Origin: an uncultured Sulfuricurvum sp.
GTDB taxonomy: Bacteria > Campylobacterota > Campylobacteria > Campylobacterales > Sulfurimonadaceae
DNA length: 64,000 nt
Assembly (NCBI GenBank): GCA_903844635.1
Contig: CAIMUF010000081.1
Coordinates: 161,603 to 225,602 of the forward strand
Reading direction: 5' to 3'
Each line of letters opens with the position of its first letter. The stretch's first letter is position 1. A model generated the notes under the pieces. The model had not been told where the DNA came from. It did no database searches and saw nothing but the letters and a program-made list of their open reading frames with translations. Position numbers and translations under genes: made by a program. Positions 20,244 to 29,920 of the stretch are shown here, in pieces.

Positions 20244-21614
20244 TTACTGTTGATCAATAAACATTTTTGCCGTATCGATGACACTCGCAATATTATCGTG
20301 AATCCATTTGCTGTCCATCCACTCTTCAGGACGGACTTCGATTCCCTGAACTAAGATACCAAAATGAAGATGATCTCCCATCGCATAACCGCTCATACCC
20401 GTTTTTGCAATCTCTTGTGCCGTAGCAACCCTGTCATTTTCGTGAACATGTACTTCAGAACAGTGCCCATACAAGGTATAAAGACCAAAACCATGGTCAA
20501 TAATCGGAAGATTTCCATAAATACCATTCGGCTGAGAGAAAACCACTTTACCGCCGTTTGAGCTTGTAATCGCACCCATATGAATACTTGCCAAATCAAG
20601 TCCCATGTGATACGCTTGAGAGATATTTTCCTGACCTTTATAGCTGTAAATACGGTGATCTCCGAAATCTGCGACTTTTTGACCGTTGACCAAAGGATAA
20701 AAAGGGACAGGTCTAAAATCGTTAATCATCACATTTGAAACTTTAGAAGTGATGGTATGAATAACTTTTTCATTATCCGCACGTACTTTTTCGTTAATAA
20801 TGCGAAACTGTTCGAGTCGATCATTCACTCCTACGGTTTGCTCATATACATTTGCCAATTCAGCAATCTTACCGTCCAAAAATGCATCACTGAGTTCAAT
20901 CTTGGAAACTTTGTAAGCATGGTCTTTTAATCGTAAAGGGACACTCCCGCGAGTTTCATTACCTGCTTTGTCACGAGCAACAACCGTCGCACTAAAGCTC
21001 TCACTTTGAACCGGCCATGCTAGAAGTGATGCGTAATATCCTTTTTTATAAAAAGGTTGTGCAATGAAGGTTTTACCGATGGTTGTTTCGATTTTCAAGC
21101 TCTCCATCTGCGTATCTTCTGCTTTAAAAATGACGATAGCAGAACCACCCTTTTGGATTTTGTACGAACTTGCAATAACAGAGAGAACTGGACGACGCTG
21201 GTCGATAACCAATGTCATCTCTTTTTTGATGGTATTGCCGGTAAACATTCCCCAAAGACTGTTATCCGTTGCTTCAATTTTCAATATAACGGATTGGGCT
21301 TCCGGATTGCGTATTCCTTTAGGAGGGAGAACTTCAAAACTTTTTTTGGTCTCTTTAGAAGGAGTTGCTTCATCTACTACCACCCACTCATCATGTGGAC
21401 CTACGATAGTCGCTGTAAAAGATTTTAAACCGCTTACGTCTTCAACGTCTACTTTTATCGGGTCTTGAAAATTCCAGTAACCATCTCGACTGATCGTTAA
21501 TTTGGGATCTTCTCGCTCAAAAAGTGGTGAAAACGCCATAAATCCAATGGCACCAATTGCGACCGCACCCAAAATCAATCCTACTATTCCTGAACCATTT
21601 CCTCGTCTGTTCAC
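20244..21614 (-). CDS. M23 family (LytM-type) cell-wall endopeptidase
   Basis: The protein has 456 residues with an N-terminal transmembrane anchor at ~10-28 and a large periplasmic part rich in beta strands. The C-terminal LytM domain has zinc ligands in AYHMGLDLA and HLHFGI, plus LYTLYGHCSEV. Such enzymes cut peptidoglycan cross-bridges, and in helical epsilonproteobacteria several shape the cell. The position beside lpxC resembles Campylobacter. The exact bond cleaved cannot be read from sequence. Confidence 0.88.
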   Translation of the reverse strand: MNRRGNGSGIVGLILGAVAIGAIGFMAFSPLFEREDPKLTISRDGYWNFQDPIKVDVEDVSGLKSFTATIVGPHDEWVVVDEATPSKETKKSFEVLPPKGIRNPEAQSVILKIEATDNSLWGMFTGNTIKKEMTLVIDQRRPVLSVIASSYKIQKGGSAIVIFKAEDTQMESLKIETTIGKTFIAQPFYKKGYYASLLAWPVQSESFSATVVARDKAGNETRGSVPLRLKDHAYKVSKIELSDAFLDGKIAELANVYEQTVGVNDRLEQFRIINEKVRADNEKVIHTITSKVSNVMINDFRPVPFYPLVNGQKVADFGDHRIYSYKGQENISQAYHMGLDLASIHMGAITSSNGGKVVFSQPNGIYGNLPIIDHGFGLYTLYGHCSEVHVHENDRVATAQEIAKTGMSGYAMGDHLHFGILVQGIEVRPEEWMDSKWIHDNIASVIDTAKMFIDQQ

Positions 21615-21673
21615 ACTAATACCTCCGTAATATTTTATTATTTTAAACGCTTATTGGAACTCATCCCAACAAA

Positions 21674-22633
21674 CTACGCTAACGCTATGTTTACTTCAGC
21701 AGTAAGCTCAAGTGCTATTTTTATTGAATCCATTAAATTTTTGCTTGCTGACGCACTCGTACATTCTGAAATGCGGGCACCTGCACGCGTGCGGTGACCT
21801 CCGCCGCCATAATGCTGCAGTATATCTACAGCATTGAGAATACCATTACTTCGCAGTGAGACTTTTACCCCGCCACGTTTTAACTCTACTACCAAAAGGG
21901 CTACTTCAACTGTTTTAAGCGATAAGGCACCATCGACAACCTCTTTGCAGTCCCGTAACAGTGCGCCTGTTGATTCCAAAAGTACTTGATTCACTTCAAA
22001 TAGAGCTACACGACCATCATGAAGAATTTTCATCTCACTGAGCATTTTACTTTTTAATCTCATTGAGGCTAAAGAACGACTATTAAACAAGGCTTGTACG
22101 CATTGCCCATGATCTGCACCCAATTGTAGCAATGAATGTGCCATACTAAAAGTTGAAGATGTGCATTGAGGGTCACTGAAACAACTCGTATCATCGATCA
22201 ATCCCGCATAAAGCGCATTTGCCATTTTACCATTGATTTTGATTGACTTGGTAACAAACCATTCATAAACGACTTGTGTCGTGCTCAAAGCTTGGGGATC
22301 AATACAGTTATGAGTGCCATATAATTCATTACTAATATGATGATCGAAGTTGATGAGTTCACCACTGTAATCTATCCCTAATCGCCCAAAACTGCCACAA
22401 TCAAAGCTAATCGCTACATCCGCATCCGAAGGAAATTTAGACGTTATTTCACTGAACCACGGAAGGAAGGAGAGGTTTTTATCCACAGAAGGTGTGACAC
22501 AAAAAAGTGTCACTTTGGTTTTTGATCGTAAGAGGTAGGAATAGAATGCGCATGCACTCCCTAATGAATCTGCATCAGGGTGCTCATGGGCAATAAGAAC
22601 GATGTGACGGGCAGAATCAATAAGAGCTTGCAA
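21674..22633 (-). CDS. DHH/DHHA1 family phosphoesterase (NrnA-like)
   Basis: The protein has 319 residues. It has DHH motifs HEHPDADSLGSACAF (~14-28), ISFDCGSFGRLG and NFDHHISN, and the DHHA1 end motif GGGGHRTRAGARI. This layout fits NrnA-type nano-RNase/pAp phosphatases or c-di-AMP phosphodiesterases; the substrate is not decidable here. It stands between the M23 gene and the end of the sox operon, 59 and 42 bp away. Confidence 0.85.
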   Translation of the reverse strand: MQALIDSARHIVLIAHEHPDADSLGSACAFYSYLLRSKTKVTLFCVTPSVDKNLSFLPWFSEITSKFPSDADVAISFDCGSFGRLGIDYSGELINFDHHISNELYGTHNCIDPQALSTTQVVYEWFVTKSIKINGKMANALYAGLIDDTSCFSDPQCTSSTFSMAHSLLQLGADHGQCVQALFNSRSLASMRLKSKMLSEMKILHDGRVALFEVNQVLLESTGALLRDCKEVVDGALSLKTVEVALLVVELKRGGVKVSLRSNGILNAVDILQHYGGGGHRTRAGARISECTSASASKNLMDSIKIALELTAEVNIALA

Positions 22634-22675
22634 TGGAATCCTCTTCGCAAAAAATATTCGCGATTATACCTAATT

Positions 22676-23593
22676 CTACTCCGTGGCAGCTTTTAGCACT
22701 TCTTCGAAGTCTTTTTGAGCTTGAAGCAATACTTGTTTACCCTCAGGATCGCTTACTTTTACGCTGCTCATCCAGTTATACACGCCAGGGAATCCCATAA
22801 CAATTTCATTGGTATCTTTTTTCTTGTATACCATAAGTGTACAAGGGGCAAAAGCTGCTGCTTCGGGACGTGTTTTAGCAACCGTATAAATCACTTTTAA
22901 TTTACAGATTGAATACGTATCATAAAAATCAAAAGGGCTTACTTGTCCCTTCTCCGTTAACATAAACTGATAATCAGTAAAGTTCGACATAACAAATCCA
23001 GCAGGTTTCAACCCGTCTTCAATCATCATTTCAACATCTTCTTTGTCTTTTTTCCAGCTTTCGCTACTCGATGAACGGACAAATCGACTTAGCAATGCTC
23101 CCTCTTTTGGAAGAGATGTTTCACTCAATGTGTGTTTAGCTTTAGGAAGTGCTTTTTTGAATGTAGCCAAAACCTCTTTTTCAATCAAAGCAAATTCAGG
23201 TGCTTTAAAACCTGCAATCTTCTCCTGCGCTTTTGAGGTCAAGACCGATACATGAAGCTCATTTTCACCTTTGCGCTGATAGATACCCACACCCATCGGG
23301 ACAAATATACCTGCATCCGGATGAGATTTAACCAATGATGCCGCGTGTTTAATGTGAAATACGGTCAGCAAGTTAAACGCGGTAAAATCACTTTTCTCAA
23401 ATTGCTTCATAAACGGACCGTTCATTTCAGAATTTGCCGAGATATAAAACCCATTCGCTTCGAGTGCTTTTTCGATTATCGCAGCATTCACTTTACCATC
23501 CGCATTGGGAACACTGAACATATGCAAATCACCTGCTGCGTTCACTGTGACCATTCCTAAAAACATCCATACTAAGAACACTATTTTTTTCAT
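22676..23593 (-). CDS. Secreted protein with two tandem DUF302 domains
   Basis: The protein has 305 residues with a signal peptide ending near residue 20 (VTVNAAGDL). Two related halves each resemble DUF302: an FxAFNLLTVFHIKHAASL-type block near residue 75, and YDTYSICKLKVIYTVAK near residue 225, each followed by a Val/Ala-rich P.G..VY strand. DUF302 proteins often accompany sulfur-oxidation genes, but their biochemical role is unsettled. It is the last gene of the sox transcription unit, 18 nt after the DsrE gene. Confidence 0.75.
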   Translation of the reverse strand: MKKIVFLVWMFLGMVTVNAAGDLHMFSVPNADGKVNAAIIEKALEANGFYISANSEMNGPFMKQFEKSDFTAFNLLTVFHIKHAASLVKSHPDAGIFVPMGVGIYQRKGENELHVSVLTSKAQEKIAGFKAPEFALIEKEVLATFKKALPKAKHTLSETSLPKEGALLSRFVRSSSSESWKKDKEDVEMMIEDGLKPAGFVMSNFTDYQFMLTEKGQVSPFDFYDTYSICKLKVIYTVAKTRPEAAAFAPCTLMVYKKKDTNEIVMGFPGVYNWMSSVKVSDPEGKQVLLQAQKDFEEVLKAATE

Positions 23594-23611
23594 TTTGACT
23601 CCTTTGTTTTT

Positions 23612-24046
23612 TTAAGGTTTTATGTAAATCCAGCCGGATTTAACACGTTCTAGCATCTCAACAATCCCTGCTGTGACAATTTCACTGCCCTCGATGAGTT
23701 CTGCTGGTTTTATCTTTTTTGTTTCCATCGTATTCCCGCAGGCTACGAACTTTACATCATACTGCATCAATGCATTTACCCGAACGGCAATCTCTTTTTC
23801 ACTTTTTAACAAGGCTCGAATTCCATGATAATAGGCAACAATTTCCATTTCTACCTTCTCTGGGCCGTAAAACTTGAGGACGTTATTAGCAGAACTCAAC
23901 ACATGATTGATCGATTCATCATCGGCACTCGTGATACAAAAAACGATCTGGCGAGGATGATCGATCGACGGTTTTGGTTCAGCGAATTGGGTCTCTGCAA
24001 AGCTGCCAATAACAAAAAGCATAAGAATAACTGCATGTCGTATCAT
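23612..24046 (-). CDS. Periplasmic DsrE/DsrF-like protein
   Basis: The protein has 144 residues with a signal peptide (MIRHAVILMLFVIGSFA). The DsrE-like fold is suggested by IVFCITSADDESINHVLSSANNVLKFYG, VEMEIVAYYHGIRALLKS and VKFVACGNTM, whose Cys matches the reactive position of this family. DsrE relatives bind or relay sulfur. It overlaps the thioredoxin gene by 4 nt inside the sox operon. Confidence 0.78.
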   Translation of the reverse strand: MIRHAVILMLFVIGSFAETQFAEPKPSIDHPRQIVFCITSADDESINHVLSSANNVLKFYGPEKVEMEIVAYYHGIRALLKSEKEIAVRVNALMQYDVKFVACGNTMETKKIKPAELIEGSEIVTAGIVEMLERVKSGWIYIKP

Positions 24047-24423
24047 TTAATTTCCTCCAGCATACTTTTAAAATCTTCTTGATTCCATGAACCCGGAACC
24101 GTTTTGATTATTTTTTTATCTTCTGAAATAAAATAGAATGTCGGTGTCATTGAAGTTTCAATATCCAAGGGCATCTTTTGGTGAGCGATATTGATCTTTA
24201 CTCCAATAAAACGTTTTTGGATAAAATCGCTCATCGCTTTGTCATCGAATACATCCCGCTGCATATTTTCACAATAATGGCATCCGTCTCGAACCACTTC
24301 AAGCATTATAATCTTATGATTTTTTTTCGATAATGCTCGTGCATCATTCCAACTTTTCCACTCCATACCGCTGCTAAAAAGAAGTTGGGATGTTATCAGC
24401 ATACTCATGACTATTTTTTTCAT
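24043..24423 (-). CDS. Periplasmic thioredoxin-like protein (SoxW-like position)
   Basis: The protein has ~126 residues with a signal peptide and the redox motif DGCHYCENMQRDVF (CxxC). The thioredoxin fold continues with GVKINIAHQ and a cis-Pro in SMTPTFYFI. I chose the ATG at 24423, which has a GGAG site and overlaps the upstream stop in ATGA. SoxW-type thioredoxins keep the SoxY thiol or the reductive system active; calling this SoxW is inference from context. Confidence 0.8.
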   Translation of the reverse strand: MKKIVMSMLITSQLLFSSGMEWKSWNDARALSKKNHKIIMLEVVRDGCHYCENMQRDVFDDKAMSDFIQKRFIGVKINIAHQKMPLDIETSMTPTFYFISEDKKIIKTVPGSWNQEDFKSMLEEIK

Positions 24424-25322
24424 TCCCACTCCAACATGCGATAAGATGCTTCAACATTCCCTCGATGGAGGGTTTCGTACATTTTAAGCGATTTGTATTG
24501 AGGCATTGTCACTTTTGCAACCGTGTCATCGATACTTATCCCATCAGCAATCGCCGCACGAACTTGGGATCGCATGTCCGTGAGATAATTATAGGTCATC
24601 TCTGCTGCTTTTTTATCGGTACGATACCCATGCCCGCCGATAATCGTCGTTGCTTTCAATTTTTTCAACTCATCGAGGGCATCAATCCACCCATTGATAT
24701 CACCACCAACGAGAGAAGGAACACGGTCATTAAAAACTAAATCCCCAGTAAAAAGGGTTTTTGATTTGGGTAGAAATATCACCATGTCTTTAGCACTGTG
24801 GGCTTTTTTCTTCATGAGATGCAGTTGAAGTTCTTGATCTCCGATTTTCAGGGTCTTATCCGAGTTTATCATTTCAGTAGGACGGGTCGGAACCGTCATT
24901 GCATATGCTTCTGGAGAGATATGGGTTTGGATTCGGGAAGGAGAATCAATGCTGGCATTATGAACAAAGTCATCCGAACCCAAAACCTTAACTCCCATTT
25001 GAGCGAAAAAGCCGTTACCCAGCCAATGATCATCATGGACATGGGTGTTTATAACTAGCTCTACAGGTAAAGCTTTTATTTTTTGCATCGCCTGATATGC
25101 CGAGTTGGCATACGCGTACGAAGAACCGCTGTCGATAACGACATAGCTCTTTTTGGTATCGATATAACATGTGTTGACCATGTTGCCATTATTCGTCGTA
25201 TTCATCACAGCAGGTTCACCGAAAAAGCACGTCACTTCAGGAGTGATACGCTTGGGTGTGAGTGCGAAATCGTATGCACCGAGTGCAGTGACCGTGAGTA
25301 GTAATGGCAACATCCAACGCAT
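24420..25322 (-). CDS. Periplasmic metallo-beta-lactamase-fold hydrolase (SoxH-like)
   Basis: The protein has 300 residues with a signal peptide (MRWMLPLLLTVTALGA). The metal site is NTHVHDDHWLGNGFF (HxHxDH), followed by FTGDLVFNDRVPSL (Asp) and IIGGHGY (His), giving the full dinuclear zinc set. Members near sox genes are named SoxH or quinoprotein-relay hydrolase; the substrate is unknown. It sits 10 nt downstream of the porin gene. Confidence 0.82.
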   Translation of the reverse strand: MRWMLPLLLTVTALGAYDFALTPKRITPEVTCFFGEPAVMNTTNNGNMVNTCYIDTKKSYVVIDSGSSYAYANSAYQAMQKIKALPVELVINTHVHDDHWLGNGFFAQMGVKVLGSDDFVHNASIDSPSRIQTHISPEAYAMTVPTRPTEMINSDKTLKIGDQELQLHLMKKKAHSAKDMVIFLPKSKTLFTGDLVFNDRVPSLVGGDINGWIDALDELKKLKATTIIGGHGYRTDKKAAEMTYNYLTDMRSQVRAAIADGISIDDTVAKVTMPQYKSLKMYETLHRGNVEASYRMLEWE

Positions 25323-25332
25323 GTTTTATCCT

Positions 25333-26868
25333 TTAGAAGAGGTAGTTGATTTCGAAACGGTATTCGTTATACGATGCATAATCAGTTGTTACAGGTACAG
25401 CTGTTGTAGTTACAGGGTCAGCCGTGATTGTTGCAAAACGTAATTTAAACTCGGTATTTGGAAGTGCTTTAAACGTTTGCCATGCATCGACATGAAAAAT
25501 TGTACGATCTGAAAACGTACTTGATCCAGCTAACATTTTAGCATCATCAAAATTCATATTTTCATAATCAGCTGCTACAAGTAATCCTGGGACTAAACCT
25601 GCTTTTCCAAAATCATACACTGCTTTTACAGCCCAGTTTTTAGTGTTAGCGATCCAATCTACTTGTGCCATTGAACGAGTATATCCTCCAGTAGGGAATC
25701 CACGCCATGGAGCAATGATATCTGCATCATCAGAAATTTTTGAATAGCCTGCTGAAAGTTCCAATGGACCACTTGCAGCGACTAAACGTGCCATAATAAT
25801 ACTACCATCTACACTTGTAGGGTTAGTGTATCCTTTAGCTGAAGCAGCTGTAACATTCCCATTTAATGCTGCACCACCAATTTTTCCAGCGCCATCATCC
25901 ATTTGACGAAGATAGCGAACACCAGGAGTCAGTGTCCATGCATCATTTAGTTTGATTTGATAATTAGCTTCGGCAATAGCAGTATTAAAAAAACCATTTA
26001 ATCCGATATATTCACCATCCAATTTAAGATTTGGAATTGATTTATTGGTAGCTGTCACCAATACCATTTCAGGATCAACATCTCCTCCACCTTTGGTACG
26101 AATGTTATATGCTGATAAACCTTTATGAGTGCCTGAATCATCATTGTATGCAGTTTTATCAGTACTAAGGGTAGCACTATCAGCCCCACTAGCAATTAAA
26201 CTATGAAAACTTTGGTGATCACGAAGCTTTTGAGACATGATATATCCAACACGTACCGATGTGTCTTTGATATCTTTGTTTTCAACAACAGCTGCTTCAA
26301 AGGTATTTGGAATCATTTTCGTATCATTCGATGCCAACATAATACTGTCGATTATTTGACGACCTACTTTTACATCCGTTTTACCATTTTTATATTCGCC
26401 ATACGCTTCAGCAAAAACACCCATCCCACCTTCAGTACCATCACGGCGGGTGTGATACATATCTTTTCCTGCCTTACCGAAGTTCGTTGTATTACCAGGA
26501 ACCGTATTGTCATCTAAAACTTGCATTGCACCATAAAAACCTACAGTTGCACCAAAACCATGATAGAACCCTGATTTTGCTACTAAGCTGCCACCCAAGC
26601 CCCACATGTCATTATCGCGAGTTTTAGCAAGAGCATCTGTAGATCCCTGCTCGTTATCCCAATCCCACAAAAAAGCATTTGAACGTAGGCGTCCGTACAC
26701 TTCACCCTCACTAAACATCTCAGCGAATGAATTTACATCTCCCGGTGCTTTAGTGTACTCAACTTGATAATTACCTTTGATATTACGATCGTCACTTTTA
26801 AGCGCATGCGCCGATGTTGCGAACAAACATGCAGCTGCTGCTGCGATACTAAGATTAACTAATTTCAT
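25333..26868 (-). CDS. OprD-like outer membrane porin of the sox operon
   Basis: The protein has 511 residues with a signal peptide ending ATSAHA. The remainder is rich in alternating aromatic/polar strands and ends in Phe (YRFEINYLF), the usual C-terminal signal for BAM insertion. It resembles the OprD-type porins common in Campylobacterota. Between soxB and the accessory sulfur genes it could admit thiosulfate or other anions, which is inferred from location. Confidence 0.82.
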   Translation of the reverse strand: MKLVNLSIAAAAACLFATSAHALKSDDRNIKGNYQVEYTKAPGDVNSFAEMFSEGEVYGRLRSNAFLWDWDNEQGSTDALAKTRDNDMWGLGGSLVAKSGFYHGFGATVGFYGAMQVLDDNTVPGNTTNFGKAGKDMYHTRRDGTEGGMGVFAEAYGEYKNGKTDVKVGRQIIDSIMLASNDTKMIPNTFEAAVVENKDIKDTSVRVGYIMSQKLRDHQSFHSLIASGADSATLSTDKTAYNDDSGTHKGLSAYNIRTKGGGDVDPEMVLVTATNKSIPNLKLDGEYIGLNGFFNTAIAEANYQIKLNDAWTLTPGVRYLRQMDDGAGKIGGAALNGNVTAASAKGYTNPTSVDGSIIMARLVAASGPLELSAGYSKISDDADIIAPWRGFPTGGYTRSMAQVDWIANTKNWAVKAVYDFGKAGLVPGLLVAADYENMNFDDAKMLAGSSTFSDRTIFHVDAWQTFKALPNTEFKLRFATITADPVTTTAVPVTTDYASYNEYRFEINYLF

Positions 26869-26894
26869 TCTAACTCCTTTTTTTATTTAGAACA

Positions 26895-26962
26895 CCAAAG
26901 GAATAAAATCCCTTTGGCTACGCTAGCCGCTATGGCACTAAAGCTTGCCCCATACGGGGCAG
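26895..26962 (+). repeat. Structured intergenic element, copy A (soxB-porin)
   Basis: Read on the plus strand: hairpin CCAAAGG/CCTTTGG (26895-26917), then the core GGCTACGCTAGCC and GCTATGGCACTAAAGCTT, then hairpin TGCCCC-ATAC-GGGGCA (26946-26961). Copies B, C, D and E share the core and the two-hairpin plan with changed but still paired stems. This copy is antisense to its neighbours. It ends 26 nt before the porin start. Confidence 0.75.
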
Positions 26963-26972
26963 AATTTGGTTA

Positions 26973-28733
26973 TTAGCAGCTTTTTGAGCCCTTGCGAGGG
27001 CAACCACAATCGTAATCTAAGATATTGACATTGCTATTACCGCTGATGTCCACATTTTTTTGTTTACGTATGTAGTTGGCAGCGATATCATAAACCGGAC
27101 GAGTCAATTGATCATTCAAGTTGGTTCCTGCATTTTGCAAGTTTCCGCCCCATGATGACACTTTATAGACTTTACGGTCATCCAATGGTTTCCCTTTTAC
27201 CATGATATTTGTGATACGTTTCCCGCTTGGAGCACCGATCTTGATATCATAGGTTACACCACCAAGACGGCTCATATCGCCACCTTGCTGGTATAGAGGA
27301 TTGGCATTAAAGACATTATCAGCAATGTCTTCAAGAACATTTCGAATCTGCAATCCGCCCATTTCAAACGTATACACATTCGGATAGGTAATCGCCGTCA
27401 TCCCATAAACATCATCCATCGTGATGGCTTCGCCTCCAAGAACTGTGGTTCCCCAACGGTATCCCGGAGTAAACGAAATATCTGAATCCATAGCATCCAT
27501 AATCGAGTCATTGATCAACTCATCAAACGGTGAATGGAAGGTATCGCGTTTGTACAAGATGTTTTTTGTCACACCGAGTATTTCACTAAACTCTTGTTCA
27601 TGCGGAGCATAAAGAGAATTGACAAGTTCAACCCCTTCTGGATCAGCAGGGATAAGATTGGCAGCCACGGGGATGAGTTTATACTCATATCCTTTGACTT
27701 TATGGTTTTTGATATCAATATCCAAGCGTCCGACATATTTGCCATGGCTTCCTGCGATAATGATGACTGTACCGTTGATGACGGTCGGTTGTGGTGACGG
27801 ATCATGCGTGTGACCGCTGAGAATGAAATCGATCCCCTTGACCTGACGCGCAACTTCTTGGTCTACGCTAAAGCCGTCATGGGATAAAAGAACCACACAA
27901 TCGACTTTTTCTTCTTTACGCAATTTATCCACGTACGTTTGAAGTGTATCAAGACGCAATCCAAAACTCCACCCTTGGGTAAACTCTTTTGGATTTGCCG
28001 TGGAAGTAAACGGAAATGATTGACCGATAATACCGATCTTCGCGCCGCCTCGTTCCATAATCGTATACGGTTCAAAAATTAATTCCTCATAGTCTTCAGC
28101 AAATGAATCATCACCGACAATATTTTGAGAAATAAATTTTCCTTTGAGCATTTCGATCAGCTCTTTAACGCGCTGTTTACCATACGTAAATTCCCAGTGA
28201 CCGACCATAACGTCTACGCCCAAATAGTTTTGTGCTTGGACAATCGCTTCACCCTTAGTTTTTAGTGCAACGCCGGTACCTTGCCATGTATCTCCTGAAT
28301 CCAAAAGTAATACATTGTCAGCACCGCGCTCTTTTTTGACGTGGTTGATGAGGGTTTTCATGTGAGCGATTCCCCCCATTTTCCCGAACTTGTGTGCCAA
28401 GGCATCAAAATTCATAAATGTGTCGAAATACGCATCAAGAGTCTTGCCCTTCATCCCGTAGTGTTTCAAAAACGACTCACCGCACAAAAACCCTGGAGTT
28501 CCTGTAAGATTTGGAGCCGAAATCAATGTCGAAGGCTCACGCCAGTAGAGAGGCTTGATGTGAGCGTGCATGTCACAGATATGTAACAGCGTCACATTAC
28601 CTCGAGCATTAAATCCGTAAATGTCTTGCAAGCCTACTTGATCAAGACGTTTAGGTGCAGCAGAAGCAAGAGTCGGTAATCCGATTCCTAAAGCAGCTGC
28701 AATGTGAAAAAAATCTCTTCGTGATACATCCAT
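26973..28733 (-). CDS. soxB: Sulfur oxidation protein SoxB
   Basis: The protein has 586 residues. A Tat signal is visible (SRRDFFHIAAALGIG). The calcineurin-like metal site includes LLHICDMHAHIKPLY, LLDSGDTWQGTGV, MVGHWEF, LLSHDG and LSGHTHDPSP; the second half is a 5'-nucleotidase C-terminal domain. SoxB is the dimanganese hydrolase that releases sulfate from the SoxY-bound S-sulfonate. It is followed by repeat copy A and then the porin. Confidence 0.95.
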   Translation of the reverse strand: MDVSRRDFFHIAAALGIGLPTLASAAPKRLDQVGLQDIYGFNARGNVTLLHICDMHAHIKPLYWREPSTLISAPNLTGTPGFLCGESFLKHYGMKGKTLDAYFDTFMNFDALAHKFGKMGGIAHMKTLINHVKKERGADNVLLLDSGDTWQGTGVALKTKGEAIVQAQNYLGVDVMVGHWEFTYGKQRVKELIEMLKGKFISQNIVGDDSFAEDYEELIFEPYTIMERGGAKIGIIGQSFPFTSTANPKEFTQGWSFGLRLDTLQTYVDKLRKEEKVDCVVLLSHDGFSVDQEVARQVKGIDFILSGHTHDPSPQPTVINGTVIIIAGSHGKYVGRLDIDIKNHKVKGYEYKLIPVAANLIPADPEGVELVNSLYAPHEQEFSEILGVTKNILYKRDTFHSPFDELINDSIMDAMDSDISFTPGYRWGTTVLGGEAITMDDVYGMTAITYPNVYTFEMGGLQIRNVLEDIADNVFNANPLYQQGGDMSRLGGVTYDIKIGAPSGKRITNIMVKGKPLDDRKVYKVSSWGGNLQNAGTNLNDQLTRPVYDIAANYIRKQKNVDISGNSNVNILDYDCGCPRKGSKSC

Positions 28734-28743
28734 CTGATTCCCC

Positions 28744-29550
28744 TTAGCGCTTTAATCCAGGAATCTGAATCGCGTTTCCTTTGGTTTTGTTAGTTACATA
28801 GACTTCAAGTGCAACCATCTCTTTAGAGCCCAATGGGATCTCAGCCAATAGAGCATTTTTCATACATTGCTGCATACGCTGGTCCAGTGTCACCATCGCA
28901 CTTTGTGTCATACGATATGCCGGCCATGTTCCTGCAGCTGCCGTTTCTTTTGCTCCCAAATCCGGAAGAGGCTGCATACGAAGACGCTGACCGACTACAT
29001 CCGCACTGTGACAGCTGTTGCATGAAAGTCCACGTCCGCCGCGACGCTCTTCGAATACCGATTGACCCAATGCGTGCATCTCTTGCATTTGCTTGTTTGC
29101 TTTGACGTCAATGTTCGTCTTAAGATCATTTGCGAGTGATTTCACATATGCTGTCATATTAACCATCTCTTTGTCTTTAAGCTTAAAAACCTTTTTATCA
29201 CGATCCGCCAATGCCATTTGTAAGGATTGAGATAACGTCACGACTTTGCGCATCGTCTTTGGAAACGTAAAATCATATTTAGGTGTGGCTGTCAGCATAC
29301 GAGGAAACCCGGCAATAGTTTCTGGCAGATCTTTTACGCTAACCCCAAGTACCTTTGCATAGGCTTCTTGACCGATTAGAGAGTTAAACACCTCTTCACC
29401 TTCTGCCAAATCCATAGCAGCCGGGTTATTTTCAACCATTTCAGCGTACATTGCCTTATCAGCATCACTCATGCTCAGTTTTTCATCCGCACTTAACATG
29501 CCACAAAGAGCCACGGAAAGTAATGCAGCACAAATAGAAAGATTACGCAT
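28744..29550 (-). CDS. soxA: Sulfur oxidation c-type cytochrome SoxA
   Basis: The protein has 268 residues with a signal peptide. It has one heme site, LSCNSCHS (~176-183), so it is the monoheme form. A later MQQCMKN Cys is a candidate for the cysteine-persulfide heme ligand of SoxA. With SoxX it oxidatively couples thiosulfate to SoxY. It lies 10 nt before soxB and 3 nt after soxZ. Confidence 0.93.
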   Translation of the reverse strand: MRNLSICAALLSVALCGMLSADEKLSMSDADKAMYAEMVENNPAAMDLAEGEEVFNSLIGQEAYAKVLGVSVKDLPETIAGFPRMLTATPKYDFTFPKTMRKVVTLSQSLQMALADRDKKVFKLKDKEMVNMTAYVKSLANDLKTNIDVKANKQMQEMHALGQSVFEERRGGRGLSCNSCHSADVVGQRLRMQPLPDLGAKETAAAGTWPAYRMTQSAMVTLDQRMQQCMKNALLAEIPLGSKEMVALEVYVTNKTKGNAIQIPGLKR

Positions 29551-29553
29551 GAC

Positions 29554-29889
29554 TTATCCTTTTGGAGTAATGGCTACAGTACTCTCTACGCTTTGACCTT
29601 TATTGTCTTTTGCTAGAACGTTTAACGTTCCTGCTGACGGTACTTTGAAACTGATGGTTAAAACAGGATTCACCGAAAGGGATTCCCACGTTACCATCTT
29701 GGTCACCAATTTATCGTTGAATGAAAAACTAACTTCATTGATGTAATGTGCCGGAATAATTGCTCCGGTATCTTTGTCTTTACGCATTCCCGATTCCATA
29801 GGATGCATCGCCATAAAATCGATTTTGACGACATCGCCTGCTTTGTAATCTTTTGGTTTGATCTTGATCAATGTTTTCATCTCTGCCAT
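29554..29889 (-). CDS. soxZ: Thiosulfate oxidation carrier complex protein SoxZ
   Basis: The protein has 111 residues from the ATG at 29889, which has an AAGGA site 7 nt upstream; a Met eight codons earlier has none. The immunoglobulin-like fold shows MKTLIKIKPKDYKAGDVVKI, MAHPMESGMRKD (as MHPMESG) and VLAKDNKGQ. SoxZ pairs with SoxY. Unusually, the soxY-soxZ gap is 114 bp because repeat copy B lies in it. Confidence 0.94.
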   Translation of the reverse strand: MAEMKTLIKIKPKDYKAGDVVKIDFMAMHPMESGMRKDKDTGAIIPAHYINEVSFSFNDKLVTKMVTWESLSVNPVLTISFKVPSAGTLNVLAKDNKGQSVESTVAITPKG

Positions 29890-29920
29890 AATAAATCCTT
29901 CTTTTATTTTCATTAATAAT

